Source of the DNA: Amblyomma americanum
Lineage: Eukaryota; Arthropoda; Arachnida; Ixodida; Ixodidae
Direction of reading: 5' to 3'
Assembly: GCF_052857255.1 (NCBI RefSeq)
Contig: NC_135500.1
Location: 48,448,272 to 48,512,271, forward strand
Length of the DNA stretch: 64,000 nt
A program made the position numbers and the translations under genes. Positions 33,839 through 46,480 of the stretch are shown in pieces. Under the pieces are notes generated by a model. The model saw nothing but the letters and a program-made list of their open reading frames with translations, had not been told where the DNA came from and made no database searches. Positions within the stretch are counted from its first letter, which is position 1, and each line of letters opens with the position of its first letter.

Positions 33839-34231
33839 GGCTGTCAAATCGGCTGCTTTCGTGGGCATCAATGTTTTGCGTGTAAGCGAACCTTGAGAGT
33901 GTTCACCAGCGCCACCCTCGTCCATAGCGGTGGACGTAGCACGTCCTGTAATACCGCAAGTGTGACGTAGAACGTCATGTAACGGCGAGGGCGGAAACTG
34001 TGCGAGAACCCTCTTATGCTACCTATGGCATCAAGACTGCCAGAACAAAGACCCCCGTTAAGCTATTAGCAGAAAAGGCAAAGGAAATGAGGGGCTCGTT
34101 TGACAAAGATATGAAGGAAGACAACAGTCACCGAAACCAAGGTGCATAGGGGAATGTTTTCTTTTTTATTTCTAATTCCAATCAATTTGTTTAAAGAAAA
34201 TCACTTATAAACCAGCAGAAAAAAGCAACCA

Positions 34232-34305
34232 TGCCGCCGTTGGAATCCGAACCCACAAACTCCGAATATCGCGTCCGGTGCTCTTACCAACTCAGCTACG
34301 GCAAC
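34232..34305 (-). tRNA. tRNA-like copy 74, anticodon CGA
   Basis: T stem TTGGA on plus, lost D pair 13-22, acceptor GTTGCCG. T6. Confidence 0.4.
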
Positions 34306-34701
34306 GGCTGTCCAATTTGCTGCTTTCGTGGGTATCTATGTTTTGCGTGTAAGCGAACCTTGAAGGTGTTCACCAGCGCCGCCCTCGTCCATAGCGGTGG
34401 ACGTAGCACGTCCTGTAATAACGCAAGTGTGACGTAGAACGTCATGTAACGGCGAGGGCGAAAACTGTGCGTGAGCCCTCTTATGCTACCTATGGCATCA
34501 AGACTGCCAGAACCAAGACCCCCGTTAAGCTATCAGCAGACAAAGCAAATGAAATGAGGGACTCGTTTGACAAACATATGAAGGAAGACAACAGTCACCG
34601 GAACCAAGGTGCATAGGGGAGTTTTTTCTTTTTTTTTAAATTTGAATGCCAATCAATTTGTCTAAAGAAACTTATTTATAAACCAGCAGAAAAAACAAGC
34701 A

Positions 34702-34775
34702 TGTCGCCGGTGGGATCCGAACCCACAACCTCCGAATATCGCGTCCGGTGCTCTTACCAACTGAGCTACGGCGAC
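34702..34775 (-). tRNA. tRNA-like copy 75, anticodon CGA
   Basis: Acceptor fully paired, arms intact; trailer has GCTTG instead of GGTTG. T6. Confidence 0.68.
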
Positions 34776-35170
34776 GGCTGTGCAATCTGCTGCTTTCGTG
34801 GGTATCTATGTTTTGCGTGTAAGCGAACCTCGAGAGTGTTCACCACCACCACCCTCGTCCATAGCGGTGGACGTAGCACGACCTGTAATACCGCAAGTGT
34901 CACGTAGAACTTCATGTAACGGCGAGGGCGGAAACTGTGCGAGAGCCCTCGCATGCTACCTATGGCATCAAGACTGGCAGAACCAAGACCCCTGTTAAGC
35001 TATTAGCAGGCAAGGCAAATGAAATCAGGGGCTCGTTTGACAAACATATGAAGGAAGACAACAGTCACCGGAACCAAGGTGCATAGGGGAGTGTTTTCTT
35101 TTTTTTTCCTTTCGAATGCCAATCAGTTTGTCTAAAGAAAGTTACTTTTAAACCAGCAGAAAAACAACCA

Positions 35171-35244
35171 TGTCGCCGTTGGGATCCGAACCCACAACCT
35201 CCGAATATCGCGTCCGGTGCTCTTACCAACTGAGCTACGGCGAC
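35171..35244 (-). tRNA. tRNA-like copy 76, anticodon CGA
   Basis: Intact apart from one outer T-stem mismatch (TTGGG on plus). T5. Confidence 0.62.
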
Positions 35245-35636
35245 GGCTGTCCAATCTGCTGCTTTCGTGGGTATCTATGTTTTGCGTGTAAGCGAACCTA
35301 GAGAGTGTTCACCAGATCCACCCTCGTCCGTAGCGGTGGACGTAACACGTCCTGTAATACCACAAGTGTGACGTAGAACGTCATGTAATGGTGAGGGCGG
35401 AAACTGTGCGAGAAACCTCTTATGCTACCTATGGTATCAAGACTGCCAGAACCAAGACCCCTGTTAAGCTATTAGCAGAAAAGTCAAATGAAATGAAGGG
35501 CTCGTTTGACAAACATATGAAGGAAGACAACAGTCACGGAAACCAAGGTGCATAGAGGAATGTTTTCTTTTTTTAATTTCTAATGCCAATCAATTTGTTT
35601 TAAGAAAATACTGATAAACCAGCAGAAAAACAACCA

Positions 35637-35710
35637 TGTCGCCGGTGGGATCCGAACCCACAACCTCCGAATATCGCGTCCGGTGCTCTTACCAACTGAG
35701 CTACGGCGAC
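35637..35710 (-). tRNA. tRNA-like copy 77, anticodon CGA
   Basis: O-like, acceptor fully paired, arms intact. T5. Confidence 0.68.
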
Positions 35711-36105
35711 GGCTGTCCAATCTGCTGCTTTCGTGGGTATCTATGTTTTGCTTGTAAGCGAACCATGAAAATGTTCACCAGCGCCACCCTCGTCCATAAC
35801 GGTGGACGTAGCACGTCCTGCAATACCGCTAGTGTGACGTAGTACGTCATATAACGGCGAGGGCGAAAACTGTGCGAGAGCCTTCTTATGCTACCTATGG
35901 CATCAAGACTGCCAGAACCAAGACCCCCGTTAAGCTATCAGCAGACAAAGCAAATGAAATAAGGGCTCGTTTGACAAACATATGAAGGAAGACAACAGTC
36001 ACCGGAACCAAGGTGCATAGGGGAGTGTTTTCTTGTTTTTAATTTCGAATGCCAATCAATTTGTTTAAAGAAAATTAGATATAAACCAGCAGAAAAATGC
36101 AACCA

Positions 36106-36179
36106 TGCCGCCGGTGGGATCCCAACCCATAACCTCTGAATATCTCGTCCGGTGCTCTTACCAACTCAGCTACGGCGAC
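36106..36179 (-). tRNA. tRNA-like copy 78, anticodon AGA
   Basis: P-like unit with AGA anticodon (serine UCU). T loop TTGGGAT and T stem damaged; D pair 13-22 lost. T5. Confidence 0.4.
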
Positions 36180-36572
36180 GGCTGTCCAATCTGCTGGTTT
36201 CGTGGGTATCTACGTTTTGCGTGTAAGCGAACCTTGAGAGTGTTCACCAGCGCCACCCTCGTCCATAGCGGTGGACGTAGCACGTCCTGCAATACCGCAA
36301 GTGTGACGTAGAACGTCATATAACGGCGAGGGCGGAAGTTGTGCGAGAACCCTCTTATGCTACCTATGACATCAAGACTGCCAGATCCAAGACCCCCGTT
36401 AAGCTATTAGCAGAAAAGGCAAATGAAATGAGGAACTCGTTTGACAAACATATGAAGGAAGACAACAGTCACCGAAACCAAGGTGCATAGGGGAATGTTT
36501 CCCTTTTTTATTTCTAATACCAATCAATTTGTTTAAAGAAAATTACGTATAAACCAGCAGAAAAAACAACCA

Positions 36573-36646
36573 TATCGCCGGTGGGATCCGGACCCACAAC
36601 CCTCGAATATCGCGTCCGGTGCTATTACCAACTGAGCTGCGGCGAC
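36573..36646 (-). tRNA. tRNA-like copy 79, anticodon CGA
   Basis: Degenerate: acceptor end ATCGCCG, T loop TCCGGAT, D stem TAGC, base 8 C. T6. Confidence 0.35.
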
Positions 36647-37040
36647 GGCTGTCCAATCTGCTGCTTTCGTGGGTATCTATGTTTTGCGTGTAAGCGAACC
36701 TAGAGAGTGTTCACCACCGCCACACTCGTCCATAGCGGTGGACGTAGCACGTCCTGTAATACCGCAAGTGTGACGTAGAACGTCTAGTAACAGCGAGGGC
36801 GGAAACTGTGCGAGAGCCCTCTCATGCTACCTATGGCATCAAGACTGCCAGAACCAAGACCCCTGTTAAGCTATTAGCAGAAAAGGCAAATGAAATGAGG
36901 GGCTCGTTTGACAAACATATGAAGGAAGACAACAGTCACCGGAACCAAGGTGCATAGGGGAGTGTTTTCTTTTTTTTACTTTCGAATGCCAATCAATTTG
37001 TCTAAAGAAAGTTACTTATAAACCAGCAGAAAAACAACCA

Positions 37041-37114
37041 TGTCGCCGGTGGGATCCGAACCCACAACCTCCGAATATCGCGTCCGGTGCTCTTACCAAC
37101 TGAGCTACGGCGAC
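37041..37114 (-). tRNA. tRNA-like copy 80, anticodon CGA
   Basis: Q-like unit with intact arms, unlike copies 37 and 69; may resemble their ancestor. T5. Confidence 0.68.
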
Positions 37115-37509
37115 GGCAGTCCAATCTGCTGCTTTCGTGGGTATCTATGCTTTGCGTGTAAGCGAACCTAGAGAGTGTTCACCAGCGCCACACTCGTCCA
37201 TAGCGGTGGACGTAGCACGTCCTGTAATACCGCAAGTGTGACGTAGAACGTCTAGAAACGGCGAGGGCGGAAACTGTGCGAGAGCCCTCTCATGCTACCT
37301 ATGGCATCAAGACTGCCAGAACCAAGACCCCTGTTAAGCTATTAGCAGAAAAGTCAAAAGAAATGAAGGACTCGTTTGACAAACATATGAAGGAAGACAA
37401 CAGTCACCGAAACCAAGGAGCATAGGGGAATGTTTTCTTTTTTTAATTTCTAATGGCAATCAATTTGTTTAAAGAAAATTAGATATAAACCAGCAGAAAA
37501 ATGCAACCA

Positions 37510-37583
37510 TGCCGCCTGTGGGATCCGAGCCCACAACCTCCGAATATCGCGTCCGGTGCTCTTACCAACTCAGCTACGGTGAC
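37510..37583 (-). tRNA. tRNA-like copy 81, anticodon CGA
   Basis: R-like; acceptor and T loop (CTCGGAT) changed, D pair 13-22 lost. T5. Confidence 0.42.
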
Positions 37584-37978
37584 GGCTGTCCAATCTGCAG
37601 CTTTCGTGGGTATCTATGTTTTGCGTGTAAGCGAGCCTTGAGAGTGTTCACCAGGGCCACCCTCGTCCATAGCGGTGGACGTAGCACGTCCTGTAATACC
37701 GCAAGTGTGACGATGAACATCATGAAACGGCGAGGGCGGAAACTGTGGGAGAACCCTCTTATGCTACCTATGGCATCAAGACTGCCAGAACAAAGACCCC
37801 CGTTAAGCTATTAGCAGAAAAGGCAAATGAAATGAGGGGCTCGTTTGACAAACATATGAAGGAAGACAACAGTCACCGAAACCAACGTGCATAGAGGAAT
37901 GTTTTCTTTTTTATAATTTCTAGTGCCAATCAATTTGTCTAAAGAAAATTATTTATAAACCAGCAGAAAAAACAAGCA

Positions 37979-38052
37979 TGTCGCCGGTGCGATCCGAACC
38001 CACAACCTCCGAATATCGCGTCCGGTGCTCTTACCAACTGAGCTACGGCGAC
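37979..38052 (-). tRNA. tRNA-like copy 82, anticodon CGA
   Basis: T-stem mismatch GTGCG on plus, otherwise intact. T6. Confidence 0.58.
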
Positions 38053-38443
38053 GGCTGTCCAATCTGCTGCTTTCGTGGGTATCTATGTTTTGCGTGTAAG
38101 CGAACCTAGAGAGTGTTCACCAGCGCCACACTCGTCCATAGCGGTGGACGTAGCACGTCCTGTAATACCGCAAGTGTGACGATGAACATCATGAAACGGC
38201 GAGGGCGGAAACTGTGCGAGAACCCTCTTATGCTACCTATGGCATCAAGACTGCCAGAACCAAGACCCCTGTTAAGCAATTAGCAGAAAAGGCAAATGAA
38301 ATGTGCCGCTCGTTTGACAAACATATGAAGGAAGACAACAGTCACCGAAACCAAGGTGCATAAGGGAATGTTTTTTTTTAATTTCTAATGCCAATCGATT
38401 TGTTTAAAGAAAATTACTTATAAACCAGCAGAAAAAACAACCA

Positions 38444-38517
38444 TGCCGCCGGTGGGATCCGAACCCACAACGTCCGAATATCGCGTCCGGTGCTCTCACC
38501 AGCTGAGCTACGGTGAC
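38444..38517 (-). tRNA. tRNA-like copy 83, anticodon CGA
   Basis: D loop AGCTGGTGA; acceptor 5' strand GTCACCG. T6. Confidence 0.52.
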
Positions 38518-38914
38518 GGCTGTCCAATCTGCTGCTTTCGTGGGTATCTATGTTTTGCGTGTAAGCGAACCTAGAGAGTGTTCACCAGCGCCACCCTCGT
38601 CCATAGCGGTGGACGTAGCACGTCCTGTAATACCGCAAGTGTGACGTAGAACGTCATGTAACGGCGAGGGCGGAAACTGTGCGAGAACCCTCTTATGCTA
38701 CCTATGGCATCAAGACTGCCAGAACAAAGACCCCCGTTAAGCTATTAGCAGAAAAGGCAAAGGAAATGAGGGGCTCGCTTGACAAAGATATGAAGGAAGA
38801 CAACAGTCACCGAAACCAAGGTGCATAGAGGAATGTTTTCTTTTTTTTTAATTTCTAATGCCAATCAATTTGTTTAAAGAAAATCACTTATAAACCAGCA
38901 GAAAAAAGCAACCA

Positions 38915-38988
38915 TGCCGCCGTTAGAATCCGAACCCACAAACTCCGAATATCGCGTCCGGTGCTCTTACCAACTCAGCTACGGCAAC
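38915..38988 (-). tRNA. tRNA-like copy 84, anticodon CGA
   Basis: Relative of copy 74 with a worse T stem (TTAGA on plus). T6. Confidence 0.38.
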
Positions 38989-39383
38989 GGCTGTCCAATT
39001 TGCTGCTTTCGTGGGTATCTATGTTTTGCGTGTAAGCGAACCTTGAAGGTGTTCACCAGCGCCGCCCTCGTCCATAGCGGTGGACGTAGCACGTCCTGTA
39101 ATAACGCAAGTGTGACGTAGAACGTCATGTAACGGCGAGGGCGAAAACTGTGCGTGAGCCCTCTTATGCTACCTATGGCATCAAGACTGCCAGAACCAAG
39201 GCCCCCGTTAAGCTATCAGCAGACAAAGCAAATGAAATGAGGGACTCGTTTGACAAACATATGAAGGAAGACAACAGTCACCGGAACCAAGGTGCATAGG
39301 GGAGTTTTTTCTTTTTTTTAATTTTGAATGCCAATCAATTTGTCTAAAGAAAATTATTTATAAACCAGCAGAAAAAACAAGCA

Positions 39384-39457
39384 TGTCGCCGGTGGGATCC
39401 GAACCCACAACCTCCGAATATCGCGTCCGGTGCTCTTACCAACTGAGCTACGGCGAC
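39384..39457 (-). tRNA. tRNA-like copy 85, anticodon CGA
   Basis: Relative of copy 75, arms intact. T6. Confidence 0.68.
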
Positions 39458-39853
39458 GGCTGTGCAATCTGCTGCTTTCGTGGGTATCTATGTTTTGCGT
39501 GTAAGCGAACCTCGAGAGTGTCCACCACCACAACCCTCGTCCATAGCGGTGGACGTAGCACGACCTGTAATACCGCAAGTGTCACGTAGAACTTCATGTA
39601 ACGGCGAGGGCGGAAACTGTGCGAGAGCCCTCTCATGCTACCTATGGCATCAAGACTGGCAGAACCAAGACTCCTGTTAAGCTATTAGCAGGTAAGGCAA
39701 ATGAAATCAGGGGCTCGTTTGACAAACATATGAAGGAAGACAACAGTCACCGAAACCAAGGTGCATAGGGGAGTGTTTTCTTTTTTTTTTCCTTTCGAAT
39801 GCCAATCAGTTTGTCTAAAGAAAGTTACTTTTAAACCAGCAGAAAAACAACCA

Positions 39854-39927
39854 TGTCGCCGGTGGGATCCGAACCCACAACCTCCGAATATCGCGTCCGG
39901 TGCTCTTACCAACTGAGCTACGGCGAC
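39854..39927 (-). tRNA. tRNA-like copy 86, anticodon CGA
   Basis: Relative of copy 76 with the T stem intact. T5. Confidence 0.68.
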
Positions 39928-40320
39928 GGCTGTCCAATCTGCTGCTTTCGTGGGTATCAATGTTTTGCGTGTAAGCGAACCTAGAGAGTGTTCACCAGAT
40001 CCACCCTCGTCCGTAGCGGTGGACGTAACACGTCCTGTAATACCACAAGTGTGACGTAGAACGTCATGTAATGGTGAGGGCGGAAACTGTGCGAGAAACC
40101 TCTTATGCTACCTATGGTATCAAGACTGCCAGAACCAAGACCCCTGTTAAGCTATTAGCAGAAAAGTCAAATGAAATGAAGGGCTCGTTTGACAAACATA
40201 TGAAGGAAGACAACAGTCACCGAAACCAAGGTGCATAGAGGAATGTTTTCTTTTTTTATTTTTCTAATGCCAATCAATTTGTTTTAAGGAAATACTGATA
40301 AACCAGCAGAAAAACAACCA

Positions 40321-40394
40321 TGTCGCCGGTGGGATCCGAGCCCACAACCTCCGAATATCGCGTCCGGTGCTCTTACCAACTGAGCTACGGCGAC
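40321..40394 (-). tRNA. tRNA-like copy 87, anticodon CGA
   Basis: Relative of copy 77; T loop CTCGGAT. T5. Confidence 0.58.
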
Positions 40395-40787
40395 GGCTGT
40401 CCAATCTGCTGTTTTTGTGGGTATCTATGTTTTGCGTGTAAGCGAACCATGAAAATGTTCACCAGCGCCACCCTCGTCCATAACGGTGGACGTAGCACGT
40501 CCTGCAATACCGCTAGTGTGACCTAGAACGTCATATAACGGCGAGGGCGGAAATTGTGCGAGAGCCCTCTTATGCTACCTATGGCATCAAGACTGCCAGA
40601 TCCAAGACCCCCGTTAGGATATTAGCAGAAAAGGCAAATGAAATGAGGGGCTCGTTTGACAAGCATATGAAGGAAGACAACAGTCACCGAAACCAAGGAG
40701 CATAGGGGAATGTTTTCTTTTTTTAATTTCTAATGGCAATCAATTTGTTTAAAGAAAATTACTTATAAACCAGCAGAAAAACAACCA

Positions 40788-40861
40788 TGCCGCCGGTGGG
40801 ATCCGAACCCACAACCTTTGAATATCGCGTCCGGTGCTCCTACCAACTGAGCTACGGCGAC
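40788..40861 (-). tRNA. tRNA-like copy 88, anticodon CGA
   Basis: Anticodon stem 3' strand TTCAA loses pairs; D loop AGTTGGTAG. T5. Confidence 0.48.
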
Positions 40862-41256
40862 GGCTGTCCAATCTGCTACTTTCGTGGGTATCTATGTTTT
40901 GCGTGTAAGCGAACCTAGAGAGTGTTCACCAGCTGCACCCTCGTCCGTAGCGGTGGACGTAGCACGTCCTGTAATACCGCAAGTGTGACGTAGAACGTCA
41001 TGTAATGGTGAGGGCGGAAACTGTGCGAGAACCCTCTTATGCTACCTATGGCATCAAGACTGCCAGAACAAAGACCCCTGTTAAGCTATTAGCAGAAAAG
41101 GCAAATGAAATGAGGGGCTCGTTTGACAAACATATGAAGGAAGACAACAGTAACCGAAACCGAGGTGCATAGGGGAATGTTTTCTTTTTTTAATTTCTAA
41201 TGCCAATCAATTTGTTTAAAGAAAATTAGATATAAACCAGCAGAGAAATGAAACCA

Positions 41257-41330
41257 TGCCGCCGGTGGGATCCGAACCCACAACCTCCGAATATCGCGTC
41301 CGGTGCTCTTACCAACTCAGCTACGGCGAC
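41257..41330 (-). tRNA. tRNA-like copy 89, anticodon CGA, no T4 terminator
   Basis: D pair 13-22 lost. The A-run is interrupted (CAGAGAAATG on plus), leaving only T3 on the minus strand: the one copy without a Pol III stop. Confidence 0.5.
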
Positions 41331-41723
41331 GGCTGTCCAATCTGCTGCTTTCGTGGGTATCTATGTTTTGCGTGTAAGCGAACCTTGAGAGTGTTCACCA
41401 GCGCCACCCTCGTCTATAGCGGTGGACGTAGCACGTCCTGTAATACCGCAAGTGTGACGTAGAACATCATGTAACGGCGAGGGCGGAAACTGTACGAGAG
41501 CCCTCTCATGCTACCTATGGCATCAAGACTGCCAGAACCAAGACCCCTGTTAAGCTATTAGCAGAAAAGGCAAATGAAATGAGGGGCTCGTTTGACAAGC
41601 ATATGAAGGAAGACAACAGTCACCGAAACCAAGGAGCATAGGGGAATGTTTTCTTTTTTTAATTTCTAATGGCAATCAATTTGTCTGAAGAAAGTTAATT
41701 ATAAACCAGCAGAAAAACAACCA

Positions 41724-41797
41724 TGTCGCCGGTGGGATCCGAACCCACAACCTCCGAATATCGCGTCCGGTGCTCTTACCAACTGAGCTACGGCGAC
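41724..41797 (-). tRNA. tRNA-like copy 90, anticodon CGA
   Basis: Acceptor fully paired, arms intact. T5. Confidence 0.68.
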
Positions 41798-42190
41798 GGC
41801 TGTCCAATCTGCTGCTTTCTTGGGTATCTATGTTTTGCGTGTAAGCGAACCTTGAGAGTGTTCACCAGCGCCACCCTCGTCCATAGCGGTGGACGTAGCA
41901 CGTCCTGTAATACCGCAACTGTGACGTAGAACGTCATGTAACGGCGAGGGCGGAAACTGTGCGAGAGCCCTCTCATGCTACCTATGGCATCAAGACTGCC
42001 AGAACCAAGACCCCTGTTAAGCTATTAGCAGAAAAGTCAAAAGAAATGAAGGACTCGTTTGACAAGCATATGAAGGAAGACAACAGTCACCGAAACCAAG
42101 GAGCATAGGGGAATGTTTTCTTTTTTTAATTTCTAATGGCAATCAATTTGTTTAAAGAAAATTACTTATAAACCAGCAGAAAAACAACCA

Positions 42191-42264
42191 TGCCGCCGGT
42201 GGGATCCGAACCCACAACCTTTGAATATCGCGTCCGGTGCTCCTACCAACTGAGCTACGGCGAC
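42191..42264 (-). tRNA. tRNA-like copy 91, anticodon CGA
   Basis: Shares the copy 88 changes, three units away. T5. Confidence 0.48.
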
Positions 42265-42660
42265 GGCTGTCCAATCTGCTACTTTCGTGGGTATCTATGT
42301 TTTGCGTGTAAGCGAACCTAGAGAGTGTTCACCAGCTGCACCCTCGTCCGTAGCGGTGGACGTAGCACGTCCTGTAATACCGCAAGTGTGACGTAGAACG
42401 TCATGTAATGGTGAGGGCGGAAACTGTGCGAGAAACCTCTTATGCTACCTATGGCATCAAGACTGCCAGAACCAAGACCCCTGTTAAGCTATAAGCAGGC
42501 AAGGCAAATGAAATCAGGGGCTCGTTTGACAAACATATGAAGGAAGACAACAGTCACCGGAACCAAGGTGCATAGGGGAGTGTTTTCTTTTTTTTTCCTT
42601 TCGAATGCCAATCAGTTTGTCTAAAGAAAGTTACTTATATACCAGCAGAAAAAACAACCA

Positions 42661-42734
42661 TGTCGCCGGTGGGATCCGAACCCACAACCTCCGAATATCG
42701 CGTCCGGTGCTCTTACCAACTGAGCTACGGCGAC
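42661..42734 (-). tRNA. tRNA-like copy 92, anticodon CGA
   Basis: T-like, arms intact. T6. Confidence 0.68.
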
Positions 42735-43128
42735 GGCTGTCCAATCTGCTGCTTTCGTGGGTATCTATGTTTTGCGTGTAAGCGAACCTAGAGAGTGTTC
42801 ACCAGCTCCACCCTCGTCCGTAGCGGTGGACGTAGCACGTCCTGTAATACCGCAAGTGTAACGTAGAACGTCATGTAATGGTGAGGGCGGAAACTGTGCG
42901 AGAAACCTCTTATGCTACCTATGGCATCAAGACTGCCAGAACAAAGATCCCTGTTAAGCTTTTAGCAGAAAAGGCAAATGAAATGAGGGACTCGTTTGAC
43001 AAACATATGAAGGAAGACAACAGTCACCGAAACCAAGGTGCATAAGGGAATGTTTTCTTTTTTTAATATCTAATGCCAATCAATTTGTTTAAAGAAAATT
43101 ACTTATAAACCAGCAGAAAAAACAACCA

Positions 43129-43202
43129 TGCCGCCGGTGGGATCCGAACCCACAAGCTCCCAATATCGCGTCCGGTGCTCTTACCAACTGAGCTACGGCG
43201 AC
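43129..43202 (-). tRNA. tRNA-like copy 93, anticodon CGA
   Basis: Anticodon stem 3' strand TTGGG replaces TTCGG, a mismatch; variable loop AGCTT. T6. Confidence 0.5.
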
Positions 43203-43597
43203 GGCTGTGCAATCTGCTGCTTTCGTGGGTATCTATGTTTTGCGTGTAAGCGAACCTCGAGAGTGTTCACCACCACCACCCTCGTCCATAGCGGTGGACG
43301 TAACACGACCTGTAATACCGCAAGTGTCACGTAGAACTTCATGTAACGGCGAGGGCGGAAACTGTGCGAGAGCCCTCTCATGCTACCCATGGCATCAAGA
43401 CTGGCAGAACCAAGACCCCTGTTAAGCTATTAGCAGAAGAGTCAAATGAAATGAAGGGCTCGTTTGACAAACATATGAAGGAAGACAACAGTCACCGAAA
43501 CCAAGGAGCATAGGGGAATGTTTTCTTTTTTTAATTTCTAATGGCAGTCAATTTGTTTAAAGAAAATTAGATATAAACCAGCAGAAAAATGCAACCA

Positions 43598-43671
43598 TGC
43601 CGCCGGTGGGATCCGAACCCACAACCTCCGAATATCGCGTCCGGTGCTCTTACCAACTCAGCTACGGCGAC
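43598..43671 (-). tRNA. tRNA-like copy 94, anticodon CGA
   Basis: D pair 13-22 lost, otherwise intact. T5. Confidence 0.58.
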
Positions 43672-44065
43672 GGCTGTCCAATCTGCAGCTTTCGTGGGTA
43701 TCTATGTTTTGCGTGTAAGCGAACCTTGAGAGTGTTCACCAGGGCCACCCTCGTCCATAGCGGTGGACGTAGCACGTCCTGTAATACCGCAAGTGTGACG
43801 TAGAACATCATGAAACGGCGAGGGCGGAAACTGTGCGAGAACCCTCTTATGCTACCTATGGCATCAAGACTGCCAGAACAAAGACCCCCGTTAAGCTATC
43901 AGCAGAAAAGGCAAATGAAATGAGGGGCTCGTTTGACAAACATATGAAGGAAGACAACAGTCACCGAAACCAAGGTGCATAGGGAAATGTTTTCTTTTTT
44001 TATTTCTAATGCCAATCAATTTGTTTAAAGAAAATTACTTATAAACCAGCAGAAAAAAGCAACCA

Positions 44066-44139
44066 TGCCGCCGGTGGGATCCGAACCCACAACCTCCGAA
44101 TATCGCGTCCGGTGCTCCTACCAACTGAGCTACGGTGAC
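44066..44139 (-). tRNA. tRNA-like copy 95, anticodon CGA
   Basis: A-like; D loop AGTTGGTAG, acceptor GTCACCG. T6. Confidence 0.55.
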
Positions 44140-44533
44140 GACTGTCCAATGTGCTGCTTTCGTGGGTATCTATGTTTTGCGTGTAAGCGAACCTTGAGAG
44201 TTTTCACCAGCGCCACCCTCGTCCATAGCGGTGGACGTAGCACGTCCTGTATTACCGCAAGTGTGACGTAGAACGTCATGTAACGTCGAGGGCGGAAACT
44301 GTGCGAGAACCCTTTTATGCTACCTATGGCATCAAGACTGCCAGAACAAAGACCCCCGTTAAGCTATTAGCAGAAAAGGCAAATGAAATGAGGGGCTCGT
44401 TTGACAAACATATGAAGGAAGACAACAGTCACCGAAACCAACGTGCATAGAGGAATGTTTTCTTTTTTTTAATTTCTAATGCCAATCAATTTGTTTAAAG
44501 AAAATTACTTATAAACCAGCAGAAAAACAACCA

Positions 44534-44607
44534 TGCCGCCGGTGGGATCCGAACCCACAAGCTCCCAATATCGCATCCGGTGCTCTTACCAACTGAGCTA
44601 CGGCGAC
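44534..44607 (-). tRNA. tRNA-like copy 96, anticodon CGA
   Basis: Stem change as in copy 93, and position 32 is T (loop TGCGATA). T5. Confidence 0.48.
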
Positions 44608-45003
44608 GGCTGTGCTATCTGCTGCTTTCGTGGGTATCTATGTTTTGCGTGTAAGCGAACCTCGAGAGTGTTCACCACCGCCACCCTCGTCCATAGCAGT
44701 GGACGTAGCACGACCTGTAATACCGCAAGTGTCACGTAGAACTTCATGTAACGGCGAGGGCGGAAACTGTGCGAGAGCCCTCTCATGCTACCTATGGCAT
44801 CAAGACTGGCAGAACCAAGACCCCTGTTAAGCTATTAGCAGGCAAGGCAAATGAAATCAGGGGCTCGTTTGACAAACATATGAAGGAAGACAACAGTCAC
44901 CGGAACCAAGGTGCATAGGGGAGTGTTTTCTTTTTTTTTCCTTTCGAATGCCAATCAGTTTGTCTAAAGAAAGTTACTTATAAACCAGCAGAAAAAACAA
45001 CCA

Positions 45004-45077
45004 TGTCGCCGGTGGGATCCGAACCCACAACCTCCGAATATCGCGTCCGGTGCTCTTACCAACTGAGCTACGGCGAC
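45004..45077 (-). tRNA. tRNA-like copy 97, anticodon CGA
   Basis: T-like, arms intact. T6. Confidence 0.68.
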
Positions 45078-45472
45078 GGCTGTCCAATCTGCTGCTTTCG
45101 TGGGTATCTATGTTTTGCGTGTAAACGAACCTAGAGAGTGTTCACCAGCTCCACCCTCGTCCGTAGCGGTGGACGTAGCACGTCCTGTAATACCGCAAGT
45201 GTGACGTAGAACGTCATGTAATGGTGAGGGCGGAAACTGTGCGAGAAACCTCTTATGCTACCTATGGCATCAAGACTGCCAGAACAAAGATCCCCGTTAA
45301 GCTTTTAGCAGAAAAGGCAAATGAAATGAGGGACTCGTTTGACAAAGATATGAAGGAAGACAACAGTCACCGAAACCAAGGTGCATAGGGGAATGTATTC
45401 TTTTTTTTATTTCTAATTCCAATCAATTTGTTTAAAGAAAATCACTTATAAACCAGCAGAAAAAAGCAACCA

Positions 45473-45546
45473 TGCCGCCGGTGGAATCCGAACCCACAAA
45501 CTCCGAATATCGCGTCCGGTGCTCTTACCAACTCAGCTACGGCGAC
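45473..45546 (-). tRNA. tRNA-like copy 98, anticodon CGA
   Basis: T stem GTGGA on plus, D pair 13-22 lost. T6. Confidence 0.48.
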
Positions 45547-45938
45547 GGCTGTCCAATTTGCTGCTTTCGTGGGTATCTATGTTTTGCGTGTAAGCGAACC
45601 TTGAAGGTGTTCACCAGCGCCACCCTCGTCCATAGCGGTGGACGTAGCACGTCCTGTAATAACGCAAGTGTGACGTAGAACGTCATGTAACGGCGAGGGC
45701 GAAAACTGTGCGTGAGCCCTCTTATGCTACCTATGGCATGAAGACTGCCAGAACCAAGACCCCCGTTAAGCTATTAGCAGAAAAGGCAAATGAAATGTGC
45801 CGCTTGTTTGACAAACATATGAAGGAAGACAACAGTCACCGAAACCAAGGTGCATAGAGGAATGTTTTCTTTTTTTAATTTTAATGCCAGTCAATTTGTT
45901 TAAAGAAAATTACTTATAAACCAGCAGAAAAACAACCA

Positions 45939-46012
45939 TGCCGCCGGTGGGATTCGAGCCCACAACCTCCGAATATCGCGTCCGGTGCTCTTACCAACCC
46001 AGCTACGGCGAC
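45939..46012 (-). tRNA. tRNA-like copy 99, anticodon CGA, A58
   Basis: T loop CTCGAAT keeps A58 but loses T54. D arm GCTG with loop GGTTGGTAA loses the conserved A14. T5. Confidence 0.5.
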
Positions 46013-46406
46013 GGCTGTCCAATTTGCTGCTTTCGTGGGTATCTATGTTTTGCATGTAAGCGAACCTTGAAAGTGTTCACCAGCGCCACCCTCGTCCACA
46101 GCGGTGGACGTAGCACGACCTGTAATACCGCAAGTGTGACGTAGAACGTCATGTAACGGCGAGGGCGAAAACTGTGCGAGAACCCTCTTATGCTACCTAT
46201 GGCATCAAGACTGCCAGAACAAAGATCCCCGTTAAGCTATTAGCAGAAAATGCAAATGAAATGAGGGAATCGTTAGACAAACATATGAAGGAAGACAACA
46301 GTCACCGAAACCAAGGTGCATAGGGGAATGTTTTCTTTTTTTTAATTTCTAATGCCATTCAATTTGTTTAAATAAAATTACTTATAAACCAGCAGAAAAA
46401 AAACCA

Positions 46407-46480
46407 TGCCGCCGGTGGGATCCGAACACACAACGTCCGAATATCGCGTCCGGTGCTCTTACCAACTGAGCTACGGCGAC
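46407..46480 (-). tRNA. tRNA-like copy 100, anticodon CGA
   Basis: T-stem change (CACAC on plus), variable loop ACGTT. T8. Confidence 0.52.

Larger units (their letters stand above)
28150..34231. repeat. Higher-order block VI: A-G, P-U (13-mer), duplicate of block III
   Basis: Monomer by monomer the same as block III at offset 14,967. Differences noticed are scattered single bases, for example T13767 against G28734. It ends with type U at copy 73, after which the more diverged mosaic region begins. Confidence 0.85.
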
